A stretch of DNA of 64,000 nt from Flavobacteria bacterium BBFL7. GTDB lineage: Bacteria; Bacteroidota; Bacteroidia; Flavobacteriales; Flavobacteriaceae. The notes under the pieces were generated by a model. The model searched no databases. It was given only the letters and a program-made list of their open reading frames with translations, and had not been told where the DNA came from. Both the position numbers and the translations under genes were made by a program. Numbering within the stretch: the stretch's first letter is position 1; each line of letters opens with the position of its first letter. The stretch is taken from the NCBI GenBank assembly GCA_000153385.1, contig CH672374.1:2296544-2360543 (forward strand), given 5' to 3'. Of this stretch, positions 33,388-42,794 are shown piece after piece.

Positions 33388-35478
33388 ATGAAGTGGTTAG
33401 GGTATCCTATTTATAGGTTATTGTTTGCGTATATAATAGGATTGATAATCGTAATGTATTTACAATTGTCGATTACAATATTGATATGGCTATCTGTAAT
33501 TGCTATTATCAGCTTATCTATTTCTGTTTTATTAAGCCAAAGAAGTTCATTTTTTAAGGTTCTTTATAGCTTCTCGGTATTGATTTTCTTTTTCACCTTA
33601 GGAGCTTTAAATTTATCTAGTAAAGATCCTATTTATAACAAATCTCATTTTTCTAATCATTTTACACAGGGAAAAGAACAAATAATCTCAATTAAATTAA
33701 TTGATCGATTACATCCTAATGCTTATAATGATAGGTTTTATGCCTTAGTGAATCAGGTGGATGGAATTAAAGTGGAAGGCAAAGTCTTAGTACTTTTCAA
33801 AAAGTCAGATAGTATTAATTATAAGCTTGGTCACAAACTTCTGGTATATGACGATATAAGCCAAGCAAGTGATGAACGTAATCCCGGAGATTTTAACTAT
33901 AAAGAATACTTAAGACTTATCGATGTATATGGTCAAATTTATGTTGATAAGAATCATGTTCTAAACTTGTCGCGCGATGAAGATCAATCATGGATTGTAA
34001 ACCTGCGAGATCGATTAATGAATTCTCTAGCTAACTCTGGATTAAAAGATAAACCACTAGGTATCATTCAGGCTTTAATTTTAGGGCAACGTAATAATGT
34101 AGATCAATCGGTGACACAGAGCTTTAGAGATGCTGGTGTAATTCATATCCTTGCTTTAAGCGGACTTCATGTAGGTATTATTTTATTGATTTTACGTCGA
34201 TTAACTAATGGTATAAGGAGTTTTAAATATGGTACTTGGTTACAAACTATTGTAATCATCAGTTTATTATGGGTTTTTGCATTAATTACAGGAATGTCAC
34301 CTTCTATACTTAGAGCAGTTACCATGTTTTCATTTATTGCTGTAGGTATGAACGTAAATCGCAAAGCCTCTATTTTTCATAGTTTAGCATTATCAGCTTT
34401 TGTGTTACTGTTATTTAATCCTAAGCTATTATTCCATGTAGGTTTTCAATTGAGTTATACAGCTGTTATAGCAATTGTTCTCATCCAACCTATACTATAT
34501 AATTTTATAAGTATACGCTGGAAGGCTATTGATTATTTTTGGCAAATAGGGACAGTTACGATTGCAGCTCAAATAGGTGTAGCTCCTTTAAGCCTATTTT
34601 ATTTTCATCAATTTCCAGGATTATTTTTATTAGGAAACATGTTATTGTTGCCCATCTTACCATTGATTATTGGTCTTTCGATATTGTTACTCGTCATCTT
34701 GCTTATTAGAGTTCCGTCTGACTGGCTGGTAGAACTCTTGAACCTCTCGTTAAATTGGATAGTAAAGGTGGTCGAAAAAATAAGTTCATACGATGATTTT
34801 ATAATTAAAAATATACATCTCGATCTAATAGAGCTCATCTTGATTTATGGTATATTATTAGGAATAGCATTGTTCTTTTATCGTTCTGTGCGCAAGAGTA
34901 GAAAGGAAAGAGTACTTACTAAAAAGCCTGGTTATAGCTTACACATGGCTTTATTTGCAGTTATTGGGTTTGTTGGATTTCAATCCTTTAAAATATTAAA
35001 ACCTGATATGTCCACTTTTATGTTGATGCATCAAGCCTCTGGTAGTGTCATTAGTATTCATAATAAAGATGAAGTATTATTATTGATAGATTTTCATAAA
35101 ATGGATTCATCAAGATTTCATACAGCTTTAAATAGGATAAAATCCTCTTCCGTTTATCGAAATCGAACAATCAAAATTGATTCCCTTCAAAACAAAGTAA
35201 AATTTAATAAGAGTGAAATTATAATTATAGATGAGTCAGGTGTTATATCTGACTATGTAAAGACGCCTGTTATATTACTTTCTCATTCACCACAGATACA
35301 TCTTGATAAAGTGATCAGTAAATTAGAGCCTCATACCATCATTGCAGATGGGTCTAACTATCGCAACTATGTTACGAGGTGGAAAGCGACATGCGAAAAG
35401 AGAAATGTTCGTTTCTTAAGCACTTATGAAGTAGGAGCTATTAATTTGTATCACCTTGAAGCTCATAAACAAAATTAG
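33388..35478 (+). CDS. comEC: ComEC/Rec2-type DNA-uptake channel protein
   Basis: A 696-residue membrane protein. An N-terminal DUF4131-type region precedes the Competence domain, marked by Ala-Leu-Ser-Gly-Leu-His-Val-Gly and a series of about eight helices. The C-terminal ~150 residues are soluble and do not show the His-rich motif of the metallo-beta-lactamase domain present in Bacillus ComEC. ComEC carries single-stranded DNA across the inner membrane in natural transformation. Its last 38 bases overlap the convergent thioredoxin-fold gene. Whether the strain is competent cannot be judged from this gene alone. Confidence 0.9.
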   Translation: MKWLGYPIYRLLFAYIIGLIIVMYLQLSITILIWLSVIAIISLSISVLLSQRSSFFKVLYSFSVLIFFFTLGALNLSSKDPIYNKSHFSNHFTQGKEQIISIKLIDRLHPNAYNDRFYALVNQVDGIKVEGKVLVLFKKSDSINYKLGHKLLVYDDISQASDERNPGDFNYKEYLRLIDVYGQIYVDKNHVLNLSRDEDQSWIVNLRDRLMNSLANSGLKDKPLGIIQALILGQRNNVDQSVTQSFRDAGVIHILALSGLHVGIILLILRRLTNGIRSFKYGTWLQTIVIISLLWVFALITGMSPSILRAVTMFSFIAVGMNVNRKASIFHSLALSAFVLLLFNPKLLFHVGFQLSYTAVIAIVLIQPILYNFISIRWKAIDYFWQIGTVTIAAQIGVAPLSLFYFHQFPGLFLLGNMLLLPILPLIIGLSILLLVILLIRVPSDWLVELLNLSLNWIVKVVEKISSYDDFIIKNIHLDLIELILIYGILLGIALFFYRSVRKSRKERVLTKKPGYSLHMALFAVIGFVGFQSFKILKPDMSTFMLMHQASGSVISIHNKDEVLLLIDFHKMDSSRFHTALNRIKSSSVYRNRTIKIDSLQNKVKFNKSEIIIIDESGVISDYVKTPVILLSHSPQIHLDKVISKLEPHTIIADGSNYRNYVTRWKATCEKRNVRFLSTYEVGAINLYHLEAHKQN

Positions 35479-35974
35479 CCTGATAATCTGACCATTTTTT
35501 ACCTGTATTGATGGATTTGTATGTTTCATCAACTAGCATGGTGATATATATCTCTAACTTTTTAGGGCCCATTTTTCCTGGTACTGGATTGATGATACGT
35601 CCGGTTTCATCAAAGAATACTAATGTAGGATATTCAAAAATGCGCATAAAACCAGCAAACTCATGCTGTGATCGCTCATTACGTTGTTTCATCGGGTTAC
35701 CATAAGTAGCCCCTTTATAGTTGATCACTTCTGTACCTTCTGCATCGAATTTTACTGGGTAATAATTCTCATTTATAAAAGCTGCAATTTCTGGTTTATC
35801 AAAAGCATATTTTTCCATCCATTTACAGTTGGTGCACCACTCAGTATATGCTTTTAATAATATCTTTCTAGGTTCTTTTTTTTGAGCAGCAAGAGCTTCG
35901 TCCATGGTCATCCAGTTCACTTGAGCTGGAGCAAACGAACCTATTAATAACATCAATATAACCATCCTTTTCAT
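35441..35974 (-). CDS. Secreted thioredoxin-fold protein
   Basis: A 177-residue periplasmic protein with a signal peptide (residues 1-18, ending Ala-Pro-Ala-Gln) and a redox motif Trp46-Cys-Thr-Asn-Cys50-Lys. The cis-Pro segment Tyr-Pro-Thr-Leu-Val-Phe-Phe-Asp is also present. It resembles the thioredoxin_7/DUF255-like group, probably reducing or exchanging disulfides in the envelope; partner unknown. It overlaps the 3' end of comEC by 38 bases on the opposite strand. Confidence 0.88.
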   Translation of the reverse strand: MKRMVILMLLIGSFAPAQVNWMTMDEALAAQKKEPRKILLKAYTEWCTNCKWMEKYAFDKPEIAAFINENYYPVKFDAEGTEVINYKGATYGNPMKQRNERSQHEFAGFMRIFEYPTLVFFDETGRIINPVPGKMGPKKLEIYITMLVDETYKSINTGKKWSDYQANFVYELQGDTN

Positions 35975-36004
35975 AAGTATCTTTCTTTTGAAAATTCAAG
36001 GTAA

Positions 36005-36036
36005 CAAAAAACGCACCGAAGTGGTGCGTTTTTTAT
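36005..36036 (-). terminator. Intrinsic terminator after the POT transporter gene
   Basis: Inverted repeat ACGCACC / GGTGCGT (36011-36017, 36023-36029) with a 5-base loop and A- and T-runs on both sides, so it can act in either direction. It lies 22 bases beyond the stop of the leftward transporter gene and before the thioredoxin-fold gene, separating the two transcripts. Confidence 0.88.
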
Positions 36037-36057
36037 AAAATATTAAGGGAATATCGA

Positions 36058-37647
36058 TTATCTGATACCGTGCATCATTTTAACTAATAGTCTGCTTATG
36101 GCTAGCATAATTAAACCTGCTGCAATTGGTATAATTGTGAAAATCATAAAGAATGTTGCCATTCCGTAATCTTCTACAATAGGATCAATATAACGACCAG
36201 TTAGTCCAGCTGCTGTATTTGCAATAAAGTTTGCAACAAACCATATCCCGAACATCAATCCTACTAGTTTACCAGGAGATAGTTTACTCACATAGGATAA
36301 TCCTACAGGAGACACACATAATTCACCTAGAGTATGGAATAAGTATGCTAGTATTAAGAAAATCATACTAACAGATGCTGTTTTTGCTCCTAATGGAATA
36401 CCCATAGAACCGAAAGCTAATATTCCAAAACCAATACCTAATAGTATAAGACCTATCGCAAATTTTACAGGCCCAGAAGGGTTCATCTTACTTTCCCAAA
36501 TTTTAGAGAAAATAGGAGCAAAAGCAATGATGAAGAATGAGTTTAAGATTCCAAACCATGAAGCAGGAACTTCAGGAGCAGGATCGGTGAACTGACGATA
36601 TAGCATCCATATTACAATTGCCCAGATGATAACAAAACTTAACCCTAATAGAATATTAGATAAAGCAAATTTTGCATAAGTCTGTTTAAATAACATTCCT
36701 AAAACCCATGTGATAATTATCATAGGGATCACTGTTAATAGTGTGTTGAAAATCTTAAAGATTAAAGCACCATCACCTTCTAATACACGATCCGTATAAT
36801 CTGCAGCAAAAATAGTCATAGAACCACCAGCTTGTTCAAATGCCCACCAGAAAAAGATGGTAAAGAAAGCTAGTACACCTATTACAATCAATCTATCAGA
36901 CACAACTTTAGAACTCTTAGCTTCTTCTATAGTGTCTTCTATAGCATCTTCAGTTTCTTCTAAGGCATCTTCCATCGCATCATCAAAATCTTCAGCACCT
37001 TTAGGAGACAAACCTATTTTCCCAAAAATTTCTTGAGCAAAATAGAATTGTAACATTCCTACAAACATAAATATTCCCGCAAGTCCAAAACCATAGTGCC
37101 ATCCTACAGATTCACCTATGTAACCACAAAGTAAAATACCTAAGAAAGCACCTGCATTAATTCCCATGTAGAATATCGTGTATCCAGCATCTTTCTCTTT
37201 GTCCTCTGTTTTATATAATTTTCCAACCATCGATGAGATGTTTGGCTTAAACATTCCATTACCTATAATAAGAAGAACGAGACCTAGATAAAAGAAAGTT
37301 CCGGTAAGTCCTTCCAGTGCCATAGAGGCGTGACCTAAAGTCATTAATAAAGCTCCTATAACGACAGCTTTTCTATAACCAGTAATCTTATCTGCTATTA
37401 ATCCACCAAAAATAGGAGTTACGTAAACTAGACCTGTGTAGAAAGCATAAAGTGTTAAAGCGTCAGCTCTATCCCAGCCCCAACCTTCGTCAAAGACAGA
37501 TGCAACTAAGAAAAGAACAAGTAAAGCTCTCATTCCATAATAAGAGAATCGTTCCCACATTTCAGTAAAGAAAAGAACAAACAATCCTGATGGATGTCCT
37601 AGAACTGTTTTTTGGTTCGTAAGTGAACCACCAAATTTATATTCCAT
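36058..37647 (-). CDS. Proton-dependent oligopeptide transporter (POT/PTR2 family)
   Basis: A 529-residue major-facilitator transporter with about 14 membrane helices. The proton-coupling motif Glu-Met-Trp-Glu-Arg-Phe-Ser-Tyr-Tyr-Gly (ExxERFxYYG) is complete, and the PTR2 signatures Phe-Tyr-Met-Gly-Ile-Asn-Ala-Gly-Ala and Glu-Leu-Cys-Val-Ser-Pro-Val-Gly-Leu are present. A 45-residue acidic cytoplasmic insert (Asp/Glu-rich, residues ~215-245) lies between the two halves. It imports di- and tripeptides and sits 26 bases after the DPP-IV gene, whose products it could import. Confidence 0.94.
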   Translation of the reverse strand: MEYKFGGSLTNQKTVLGHPSGLFVLFFTEMWERFSYYGMRALLVLFLVASVFDEGWGWDRADALTLYAFYTGLVYVTPIFGGLIADKITGYRKAVVIGALLMTLGHASMALEGLTGTFFYLGLVLLIIGNGMFKPNISSMVGKLYKTEDKEKDAGYTIFYMGINAGAFLGILLCGYIGESVGWHYGFGLAGIFMFVGMLQFYFAQEIFGKIGLSPKGAEDFDDAMEDALEETEDAIEDTIEEAKSSKVVSDRLIVIGVLAFFTIFFWWAFEQAGGSMTIFAADYTDRVLEGDGALIFKIFNTLLTVIPMIIITWVLGMLFKQTYAKFALSNILLGLSFVIIWAIVIWMLYRQFTDPAPEVPASWFGILNSFFIIAFAPIFSKIWESKMNPSGPVKFAIGLILLGIGFGILAFGSMGIPLGAKTASVSMIFLILAYLFHTLGELCVSPVGLSYVSKLSPGKLVGLMFGIWFVANFIANTAAGLTGRYIDPIVEDYGMATFFMIFTIIPIAAGLIMLAISRLLVKMMHGIR

Positions 37648-37673
37648 TTGATTATTAATTAAGATTAGTGTTA

Positions 37674-39827
37674 TTAAAGGTTATTATGAATAAAGTTTGT
37701 CATTTTATTAAATAAATGGATACGAGTATTACCTCCATATATACCATGGTTCTTATCTGGGTAAATTGCCCAGTCAAACTGTTTGTTTGCTTGTACAAGA
37801 GCTTCCACCATACGCATGGTATTTTGAACATGTACATTATCATCTGCACTACCGTGAATAAGAAGATATTTGCCTTTTAATTTATCTACGTGATTCATTG
37901 GACTGTTTTCATCATAGCCACTTGCATTTTCTTGTGGTGTCGTCATGTAACGTTCTGTATAAATGCTATCATAAAACCTCCAAGATGTTACCGGAGCAAC
38001 TGCGATAGCAGTGCTAAAGGTGTCATTACCTTGAAGAATACAGTTAGAACTCATAAATCCACCATAAGACCAACCCCAAATTCCTATTCTAGAACTATCG
38101 ATATGATCCATAGCGCTCATTTTTTTGGCCACTGCGATTTGATCTTCTACTTCATATTTGCCCAATTCCTTTTGAGTTACTTTTTTAAAATCGGCTCCTT
38201 TGTATCCAGTACCACGTCCATCAACACAAATCACTACATAACCATCGTTAGCTAGCATGCTGTGCCAGTAATCATTTGCGCCATACCAGCGATTAGCTAC
38301 TTGCTGTGAACCTGGACCACTGTATTGAAACATTAATAAAGGATACTCCTTATTAGGGTCAAAATTTGCTGGTTTCATAGTCCACATGTTCAAATCATTC
38401 CCGTTAATGTTGATGGTAGAAAATTCTTTTTGAGCAAACTTATAATTATCAAGTTTATCTAATAATGCATTGTTATTTTGAATTTCTCGAACCTGCTCAC
38501 CTTTTTTAGAAGTATGTAAAGTATACATAGGTGGAGTAGTAGCGCTAGAATAAGTGTTAATGAAGTAACTAAAATCACTGCTGAAAGAAGCGCTGTTTGT
38601 TCCTATTCTATTAGACAATTTTGTCTTCTTTTTTCCTTTTAGAGAAATGGAGTAAATCCCACGGTTGATGCTTCCGTCTTCAGTGCTTTGATAAAAAATA
38701 CGCTTATTTTTAGCATCATAACCGTAGTAAGATGTCACATCCCAGTTACCACTCGTAATTTGTTTTTTCTCTTTACCGCTAGCATCATAGTGATAAATAT
38801 GTTTCCAGTTGTCTTTTTCACTAGTCCATAAAAAACTTCCATCTTCTAGGAATGTTAAATCATCCGTTACGTCTACATAAGCTTTATCTTTCTCTGTAAA
38901 AGCTACGGTAGCATTACCTGATTGGTCTACATAATAAAAGTCTAATACATCTTGATGTCTATTCAATACTTGCGCGGCAAGTTTACCATTAGGCGAGTAA
39001 TTAATTCGTGCAATGTAGAACTCCTCATTACGATTTAAGTTGATTTCATTACGCTTTCGCGAAAGCAAGTCATACACATGCAATCCAACCACTGCATTCT
39101 TTTCTCCAGCTTTAGGGTATTTAAAAACATCTTGTTTTTGATATAATTCATTTCCATAAACATCCATTGAGAATTCTGGGACCTCGCTCTCATCAAAAGA
39201 AATAAAGGCGATTTGTTTACTGTCTGGACTCCACTGGTAAGCGCGTACTATGGCAAATTCCTCTTCATAAACCCAGTCAGAAACACCGTTAATGAGTTTG
39301 TTATTTAAACCATCTGAAGTTACTTGAGTAGTTGTTCCAGAGGCTAAATCTTTATAATAAATATTATTTTCAAACACAAAAGCCACTTTTTTCCCGTCAG
39401 GAGAAAGTGCTGGACTGCGTACAAGCTCGTCACTCACTAAAGTTAGTTTTTTAGAATTCATGTCATAAACATGTACTTTGTCATGCGAACTGTATCTAAA
39501 AATAGGTTGACTCTCTGAAACGATTAACATCTTAGACTCATCATCACTTAGAGTATAAGAACGTATAGGTAATTTAAGGTCGGCACTACTTACTAGCGTT
39601 CCAGTTTTCTCGCCAGTAGCATAGCTGTATTTATCTATAGTCTGTGTACGGTCGCGATTATAATTGAGAACTATGTACTCTTTACCGTTATTTAAAGATT
39701 CTAAAGATTGTAAACCAGCCGTACGGAACTGACCTGTGTAAATATCTTCTACAGTAATGTTTTGCTGTGCGATCATTACTGAACTGGTCAGTAAAAATAG
39801 GGCAGCAAAAAGTGTTTTCTTAATCAT
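37674..39827 (-). CDS. S9 family peptidase, dipeptidyl-peptidase IV type
   Basis: A 717-residue secreted protease: signal peptide (residues 1-20), an eight-bladed-propeller-like N-terminal domain with the Glu-Glu substrate motif (Val-Tyr-Glu-Glu-Glu-Phe-Ala), and a C-terminal alpha/beta-hydrolase. The triad is Ser in Gly-Trp-Ser-Tyr-Gly-Gly, Asp in Gly-Ser-Ala-Asp-Asp-Asn-Val-His, and His in Lys-Asn-His-Gly. It releases X-Pro/X-Ala dipeptides. A palindrome copy at 39052-39067 encodes Leu-Ser-Arg-Lys-Arg within the propeller. Likely co-transcribed with the downstream peptide transporter. Confidence 0.94.
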   Translation of the reverse strand: MIKKTLFAALFLLTSSVMIAQQNITVEDIYTGQFRTAGLQSLESLNNGKEYIVLNYNRDRTQTIDKYSYATGEKTGTLVSSADLKLPIRSYTLSDDESKMLIVSESQPIFRYSSHDKVHVYDMNSKKLTLVSDELVRSPALSPDGKKVAFVFENNIYYKDLASGTTTQVTSDGLNNKLINGVSDWVYEEEFAIVRAYQWSPDSKQIAFISFDESEVPEFSMDVYGNELYQKQDVFKYPKAGEKNAVVGLHVYDLLSRKRNEINLNRNEEFYIARINYSPNGKLAAQVLNRHQDVLDFYYVDQSGNATVAFTEKDKAYVDVTDDLTFLEDGSFLWTSEKDNWKHIYHYDASGKEKKQITSGNWDVTSYYGYDAKNKRIFYQSTEDGSINRGIYSISLKGKKKTKLSNRIGTNSASFSSDFSYFINTYSSATTPPMYTLHTSKKGEQVREIQNNNALLDKLDNYKFAQKEFSTININGNDLNMWTMKPANFDPNKEYPLLMFQYSGPGSQQVANRWYGANDYWHSMLANDGYVVICVDGRGTGYKGADFKKVTQKELGKYEVEDQIAVAKKMSAMDHIDSSRIGIWGWSYGGFMSSNCILQGNDTFSTAIAVAPVTSWRFYDSIYTERYMTTPQENASGYDENSPMNHVDKLKGKYLLIHGSADDNVHVQNTMRMVEALVQANKQFDWAIYPDKNHGIYGGNTRIHLFNKMTNFIHNNL
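39052..39067. repeat. Palindrome copy 11 (15/16), in the DPP-IV-like gene
   Basis: Only the last base differs (A for G). Encodes Leu-Ser-Arg-Lys-Arg in the propeller domain on the minus strand. Confidence 0.9.
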
Positions 39828-39928
39828 GTAATTGCAAAATGGGTTAAAGTATCAAGTATACAGAAAAAATCGCAAAAATCCCGCCGATTATTGCATTATC
39901 GTTAAACAAGGATTAACGCTTGTAATTG

Positions 39929-39936
39929 TATCTTTG
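39929..39936 (+). promoter_or_regulatory. Candidate -7 promoter box of the HMG-CoA reductase gene
   Basis: TATCTTTG matches TAnnTTTG, 18 bases upstream of the ATG at 39955. The upstream coding-like sequence to 39832 is rejected as coding, so this position would be a normal promoter. -33 element unclear. Confidence 0.42.
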
Positions 39937-39954
39937 TCCCTTAAATTTTTTTCA

Positions 39955-41268
39955 ATGGATGCACCTGTAATCGGTTTTTCAAAACTCTCTAAAACAGAAA
40001 AAGTTAACTGGCTAGTAGATACTTATTTTGATGGTAATACTGCGGCACATGATACCATAACACGATACTGGAATCAGGATCAAAAACTGCAAGAATTACA
40101 TGATGGTTTTAGTGAGAATACGATTACTAACTACTATTTTCCGTTTGGATTAGCTCCTAATTTCTTAATTGATGGAAAATTAGTGACTATTCCCATGGCG
40201 ATTGAGGAAAGTTCTGTAGTTGCAGCGGCGAGTAAAGCGGCTAAATTTTGGTTAAATCGTGGTGGATTTAAAACTAAAGTAAGGTCAACAGTAAAGTCTG
40301 GTCAGGTACACATTATGTATAATGGTTTACATGGTGAGATGGATGCGTTTTACGCTTTCGCGAAAGCAGACTTACTACAATCCGTCCAGTCCATAAATGC
40401 CAGTATGAAAAAACGTGGTGGTGGATTGCTAGATTTACAATTAATCAACAAGACTGATGTGCTTGCAGGTTATTATCAACTGCATGCTACCTTTGAAACG
40501 AAGGATGCGATGGGTGCAAATTTTATCAATACCACTCTTGAGCAGTTAGCAAACACACTAAGAGAAAAAGCTAATGAGTTTCAAGGGTTCTCACTGGGAA
40601 TGCCTGAAGTGATTATGAGTATATTAAGTAATTATGTTCCAGAATGTGTAGTGAATGTATCGGTATCGTGTACTATTAATGAGATAGGAACAATAAATGG
40701 CGTGAGCGGTGAAGACTTTGCCCGTAAATTTACTCGTGCGGTTGATATTGCAACAGTAGAACCTTATCGAGCGGTAACTCACAATAAAGGGATCATGAAT
40801 GGGATAGACGCTGTAGTGATCGCAACGGGTAACGATTTTAGAGCCGTTGAGGCTGGTGTCCATGCTTATGCAGCTCGTGATGGTCAATATAGAAGTTTAA
40901 CTAGAGCAAGAGTGGAAAATGATGTCTTTACTTTTGAAGCAGATTTTCCACTTGCCTTAGGAACTGTAGGCGGACTCACATCTCTACATCCACTTTCTAA
41001 ACTTGCTATGCAGATTCTAGAAAATCCTAGCGCGCAGGATTTAATGAAGGTAACTGCTGTCTGTGGGCTTGCACAAAATTTTGCAGCATTACATTCACTT
41101 GTAACTACGGGAATACAGGCGGGACACATGAAAATGCATTTAGTGAATATGTTAGAGCAAATAGGAGCAAATGATGATGAAAAATTATTGCTCAAAAAAG
41201 CTTTTCAAGATAAGACACCTAGTTTCTCAGGATTGCGAGAAATGCTAGCAGATATAAGAAAAAAATAA
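39955..41268 (+). CDS. Hydroxymethylglutaryl-CoA reductase, degradative-type (class II)
   Basis: A 437-residue enzyme converting HMG-CoA to mevalonate (or the reverse). Recognisable segments are Pro-Met-Ala-Ile-Glu-Glu-Ser-Ser-Val, Asn-Lys-Gly-Ile-Met-Asn-Gly, Ala-Thr-Gly-Asn-Asp-Phe-Arg-Ala, and Gly-Thr-Val-Gly-Gly-Leu-Thr. The ATG at 39955 is chosen; 41 upstream codons without an ATG do not look like this family. A palindrome copy at 40353-40368 encodes Tyr-Ala-Phe-Ala-Lys-Ala. With the GHMP kinase downstream it supports the mevalonate route to isoprenoids, as I recall for many flavobacteria. Confidence 0.93.
   Translation: MDAPVIGFSKLSKTEKVNWLVDTYFDGNTAAHDTITRYWNQDQKLQELHDGFSENTITNYYFPFGLAPNFLIDGKLVTIPMAIEESSVVAAASKAAKFWLNRGGFKTKVRSTVKSGQVHIMYNGLHGEMDAFYAFAKADLLQSVQSINASMKKRGGGLLDLQLINKTDVLAGYYQLHATFETKDAMGANFINTTLEQLANTLREKANEFQGFSLGMPEVIMSILSNYVPECVVNVSVSCTINEIGTINGVSGEDFARKFTRAVDIATVEPYRAVTHNKGIMNGIDAVVIATGNDFRAVEAGVHAYAARDGQYRSLTRARVENDVFTFEADFPLALGTVGGLTSLHPLSKLAMQILENPSAQDLMKVTAVCGLAQNFAALHSLVTTGIQAGHMKMHLVNMLEQIGANDDEKLLLKKAFQDKTPSFSGLREMLADIRKK
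40353..40368. repeat. Palindrome copy 12 (15/16), in the HMG-CoA reductase gene
   Basis: Only the last base differs (A for G). Encodes Ala-Phe-Ala-Lys-Ala. It is 1.3 kb from copy 11, the closest pair in the window. Confidence 0.9.
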
Positions 41269-41275
41269 AGAAGTT

Positions 41276-41743
41276 ATGGCTAATTCAAATGTCCTTGCTG
41301 ATCGCTTGAGAGAAGTTTTTCTCAATGGAACGTGGATTGCCAATACTAATTATAAAGACCAGTTAGTAAGTCTAGACTGGCATGTTGTAATTACTGAATT
41401 ATATTCCTTTAATACTATAGCCGCACTTGCTCAACATATTCACTATTATGTCGCAGGTGTTAAAAATGTATTTGCACATGGTAAGTTAGAAATTAGTGAT
41501 GTTTATAGCTTTGATTTTCCTGAAATCAAATCACAACAAGATTGGGATCGTTTTTTAAATCTGTTCTGGCAGGATTGTGAGGATCTAGCCTTGTATGTCG
41601 AGCGATTAACTGATGAGGAACTTGAAAAAGATTTTGTGGATCCTAAGTATGGTGATTTTTATAGAAATATCGATGCTATTATTGAGCATAGTTACTATCA
41701 CTTGGGCCAAATAGTTTTAATTAAAAAAGCGCTAATCGATTAA
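41276..41743 (+). CDS. DinB-like / DUF1572 family protein
   Basis: A 155-residue helical-bundle protein. The first helices contain Ala-Gln-His-Ile-His-Tyr-Tyr-Val-Ala-Gly and the last contains Ile-Glu-His-Ser-Tyr-Tyr-His-Leu-Gly-Gln, giving three His residues in the arrangement of the DinB/YfiT metal site. Family members include bacillithiol and mycothiol transferases, but function here is unknown. It follows the HMG-CoA reductase gene by 7 bases, so it is probably in that operon without an obvious link to isoprenoids. Confidence 0.78.
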   Translation: MANSNVLADRLREVFLNGTWIANTNYKDQLVSLDWHVVITELYSFNTIAALAQHIHYYVAGVKNVFAHGKLEISDVYSFDFPEIKSQQDWDRFLNLFWQDCEDLALYVERLTDEELEKDFVDPKYGDFYRNIDAIIEHSYYHLGQIVLIKKALID

Positions 41744-41798
41744 TAAGTATAAATAGGCATTGCACTTTAAAGAAAACACAACGCACAAATAAAAACAA

Positions 41799-42740
41799 TT
41801 GAATAAAGAAGTCATCAAAAAGAAATATAGCGCTCATGGTAAATTCCTTATCACAGGTGAATATGTCGTGCTCGATAACGTGTCTGCGCTAGCGATGCCT
41901 TTAAAGTTAAATCAGTATCTAGAAGTGAGTTCTAGAAATGATCAAGTCATAACTTGGAAGAGTTACGATTATGATGGTAGTTTGTGGTTTGAAGCTACAC
42001 TTGATTTAAATGTTTTCAAAAATCAAGACACCTTTAAATCTGATAATGCGGTTACAGTTAAACTTGTTGAGATTTTAAGAAAAGCAATAGAATTGCATCC
42101 TCAAGCGCTGGATAAAATGGCTCATGGATTCAATGCAATCACGACATTAGATTTTAATCGAAAATATGGTATGGGAACTAGTTCTACATTAATTTCCCTT
42201 ATAGCGCAATGGCTAGAATGTGATGCCTATATGTTACAGTTTGATTGTTTCGGTGGTAGTGGATATGATATAGCTTGTGCTACTGAACATAGTAGGCTGA
42301 TTTATAATTATAATAACGCGCAACCAATTGTTGAACAATTTGATTGGAATCCCGCTATAATGAAATCTATTTTCTTTGTGTATCTCAACAGAAAACAAAA
42401 TAGTAGAGACTCTATAGCACGTTTTGATAATTCATTAATTACGGATGAATTAAGGAAGGAATTGGATGAGATGCCCCAAAGATTTATGGATGCCTCTAAT
42501 GATCTAGCTCACTTTAATGAGGTTATCAATAGACACGAAGCTATTATTTCTAGTTTAATAGGATTAGAGCCAGTAAAGCAAAAGCTTTTTCCAGATTATA
42601 CACAAGCCATAAAAAGTTTAGGTGGTTGGGGTGGCGATTTTATCATGTGCACTGGTGATATTGAAGAACGAGCTTATTTTAAATCTAAAGGATTTGAAAT
42701 TGTCCTGGAATGGGATGAAGTAGTTGCTAGTTTGAGTTGA
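41799..42740 (+). CDS. GYDIA-type GHMP kinase (probable mevalonate-pathway kinase)
   Basis: A 313-residue GHMP kinase. The N-terminal Gly-Lys-Phe-Leu-Ile-Thr-Gly-Glu-Tyr-Val-Val-Leu and the ATP-binding Gly-Met-Gly-Thr-Ser-Ser-Thr-Leu are clear. The signature Gly-Ser-Gly-Tyr-Asp-Ile-Ala-Cys-Ala gives the GYDIA subgroup name. No ATG occurs before residue 33, so the TTG at 41799 is taken as start. Its neighbour HMG-CoA reductase implies mevalonate or phosphomevalonate as substrate; which one is not shown by the sequence. Ends at a strong terminator. Confidence 0.85.
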   Translation: MNKEVIKKKYSAHGKFLITGEYVVLDNVSALAMPLKLNQYLEVSSRNDQVITWKSYDYDGSLWFEATLDLNVFKNQDTFKSDNAVTVKLVEILRKAIELHPQALDKMAHGFNAITTLDFNRKYGMGTSSTLISLIAQWLECDAYMLQFDCFGGSGYDIACATEHSRLIYNYNNAQPIVEQFDWNPAIMKSIFFVYLNRKQNSRDSIARFDNSLITDELRKELDEMPQRFMDASNDLAHFNEVINRHEAIISSLIGLEPVKQKLFPDYTQAIKSLGGWGGDFIMCTGDIEERAYFKSKGFEIVLEWDEVVASLS

Positions 42741-42794
42741 TGGTTTAATTTATTCTGCAATAAATGATTAACATTATCTTTTAAAAATATGGAA

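Noticed and set aside
39832-39954. 41-codon upstream extension of the HMG-CoA reductase frame (TTG start)
   Set aside because: The residues do not resemble the enzyme, there is no ATG, and a TAnnTTTG promoter box lies within it; the ATG at 39955 fits the family start.
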